Origin: an uncultured Eubacteriales bacterium
Lineage (GTDB): Bacteria > Bacillota > Clostridia > Monoglobales > Firm-18
DNA: 6,876 nucleotides
Direction of reading: 5' to 3'
NCBI GenBank assembly: GCA_905210885.1
Contig: CAJLYO010000091.1
Location: forward strand, 1 to 6,876
Shown piece by piece: positions 6,068 to 6,876 of the stretch; the first letter of the stretch is position 1; the number at the start of each line of letters is the position of its first letter. A model generated the notes under the pieces. It had not been told where the DNA came from and searched no databases. It was given only the letters and a program-made list of their open reading frames with translations. The translations under genes and the position numbers were made by a program.

Positions 6068-6769
6068 ATGGAAAAAACAATTCTGGTTGTTGATGATGAA
6101 GCGCCTATTGTTGATATTTTAAAAATCAACTTAAAGAAAAACGGCTACAAGGTTTTGGAGGCTTACGACGGCGAAAGCGCTTACAGGATCGCCATTGAGG
6201 AAAACCCCGACCTTATTCTGCTTGACGTTATGCTGCCCAAAATGGACGGCTTTACGGTGTGCCGCAAACTTCGCGAGAGGATTGACACGCCTATTGTTAT
6301 GATTACCGCCCGGGGTGAAGAAGAGGACAAGGTTTTGGGTCTTGCAATCGGTGCGGACGACTATATTACAAAACCTTTTTCCATAAAGGAACTTATCGCC
6401 AGGGTTCAGGCAAACCTGCGGCGCGGCGCAAAGGAATTTACATATATAGACAGCGACGAAAACGACAAATGCATAAAGCAGGGCGAGCTTACTCTAAATC
6501 TTGAACGCCTTGAGGTTAAGAAAAACGGAAAGCTTATCGAGCTCACTCTCCGCGAGTTTGAGCTTTTAAAGTTTCTTGCAATGCAGCCGGAGAAAATATA
6601 TTCCCGCGAGGCTTTGATGGAAAAGGTTTGGGGTTACGACTATCTGGGCGATTTGCGCACGGTTGACGTTACCGTAAGGCGCCTGCGCGAGAAAATCGAG
6701 GACAATCCTTCGGAGCCTAAGTATGTTATAACAAAAAGAAGCATGGGCTACTATTTTGCACGGCAGTAA
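6068..6769 (+). CDS. walR: Response regulator, OmpR/PhoB family, WalR (YycF)-like
   Basis: A complete 233-residue cytoplasmic transcription factor. The receiver domain (about 3-117) has the acidic pair Asp9/Asp10, phospho-acceptor Asp53 (LLDVMLP), Thr80 and Lys102 (KPF). The winged-helix DNA-binding domain (about 137-231) ends with WGYDYLGDLRTVDVTVRRLR (188-207), REKIEDNPS (207-215) and GYYF. From memory this tail is nearly identical to B. subtilis WalR, the essential regulator of cell-wall metabolism, more so than to PhoP or ResD. Start: AAAGGAG (6053-6059) lies 8 nt before ATG. It follows the M23 endopeptidase gene by 24 nt, and a WalR-box-like site stands at the operon promoter, consistent with self-regulation. 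Unusually, no histidine kinase gene is adjacent: a new promoter and a T-box leader begin about 20 nt after the stop. The partner kinase must be elsewhere, or the regulator works alone. PhoB/PhoP-type identity is the main alternative. Confidence 0.93.
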   Translation: MEKTILVVDDEAPIVDILKINLKKNGYKVLEAYDGESAYRIAIEENPDLILLDVMLPKMDGFTVCRKLRERIDTPIVMITARGEEEDKVLGLAIGADDYITKPFSIKELIARVQANLRRGAKEFTYIDSDENDKCIKQGELTLNLERLEVKKNGKLIELTLREFELLKFLAMQPEKIYSREALMEKVWGYDYLGDLRTVDVTVRRLREKIEDNPSEPKYVITKRSMGYYFARQ

Positions 6770-6788
6770 AAAAAATTTCAAAAAACTC

Positions 6789-6817
6789 TTGACAACAGAA
6801 AAAATTTGATATATACT
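6789..6817 (+). promoter_or_regulatory. Sigma-A promoter of the downstream T-box transcript
   Basis: TTGACA (6789-6794), a perfect -35 box, is followed after exactly 17 nt by TATACT (6812-6817), one base off the -10 consensus. The predicted start is near 6824, directly at the T-box leader. It lies only 20 nt after the walR stop, and I see no hairpin terminator between them, so some read-through from walR is possible. Confidence 0.9.
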
Positions 6818-6823
6818 TACCGT

Positions 6824-6876
6824 AATGACTGTGACGAAGACGGTCGGATAAAAGGGTTTTGAGAGAGTTGGCGGTT
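6824..6876 (+). promoter_or_regulatory. T-box riboswitch leader, 5' part of Stem I only
   Basis: T-box leaders sense uncharged tRNA and let transcription continue into amino-acid or aminoacyl-tRNA synthetase genes. Here a fresh promoter is followed by TGACGAAGA (6832-6840, the GA/kink-turn side of Stem I), GGATAAAAGGG (6845-6855) and then GAGAGAG (6861-6867) with TTGGCGGTT (6868-6876). This is the usual run into the GGTTGGTG distal loop. The window stops before the Specifier codon, the anti-terminator T-box sequence and the coding region, so the amino acid cannot be told. Order and spacing of motifs fit the class well. Confidence 0.82.

Noticed and set aside
6770..6788. Rho-independent terminator after walR
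   Set aside because: The gap holds A-runs but no inverted repeat able to form a stem.
1..6876. Mobile elements, CRISPR arrays, toxin-antitoxin or defence genes
   Set aside because: No repeats in array form, transposase or integrase motifs, or matching small gene pairs were seen. All long stretches are accounted for by housekeeping-type genes.

Overview
The window looks like a chromosomal segment of an anaerobic, endospore-forming member of the Clostridia (Firmicutes), possibly an uncultured gut lineage. This rests on gene content: a CwlD-type spore-cortex amidase, a FeoB ferrous-iron transporter, a WalR/YycF-type response regulator, a T-box leader and strong Shine-Dalgarno sites. No mobile element, CRISPR array, rRNA or tRNA gene was seen.

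Left part, minus strand (1-2330): a cwlD-like gene is followed 10 nt later by feoB, whose Shine-Dalgarno overlaps the cwlD stop codon. feoB runs off the left edge after 505 codons, and no feoA lies next to its start. Middle part, minus strand (2297-4387): an AzgA/PbuG-type purine permease of the NCS2 family is followed by a small zinc-ribbon/DUF805 membrane protein. This two-gene operon has a very good sigma-A promoter at its head and a rho-independent terminator at its tail.

Right part, plus strand (4458-6769): a divergent promoter drives a membrane-anchored LysM-G5-M23 peptidoglycan endopeptidase and, 24 nt later, a complete WalR-like response regulator. Just upstream of this promoter is a sequence matching the published WalR-box pattern (TGTWAH-N5-TGTWAH). 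That suggests a self-regulated cell-wall hydrolase/regulator unit. No histidine kinase is encoded beside the regulator. About 20 nt after the regulator's stop, a consensus sigma-A promoter starts a new transcript whose first ~50 nt look like T-box Stem I. The window ends inside this leader, so a T-box-controlled gene (most often an aminoacyl-tRNA synthetase or amino-acid gene) should follow.

Most genes belong to well-known families. The more noteworthy points are regulatory and contextual: the WalR box at a walR-hydrolase operon lacking a linked kinase, the truncated T-box, the pairing of cwlD with feoB, and two start-codon choices decided by Shine-Dalgarno placement.
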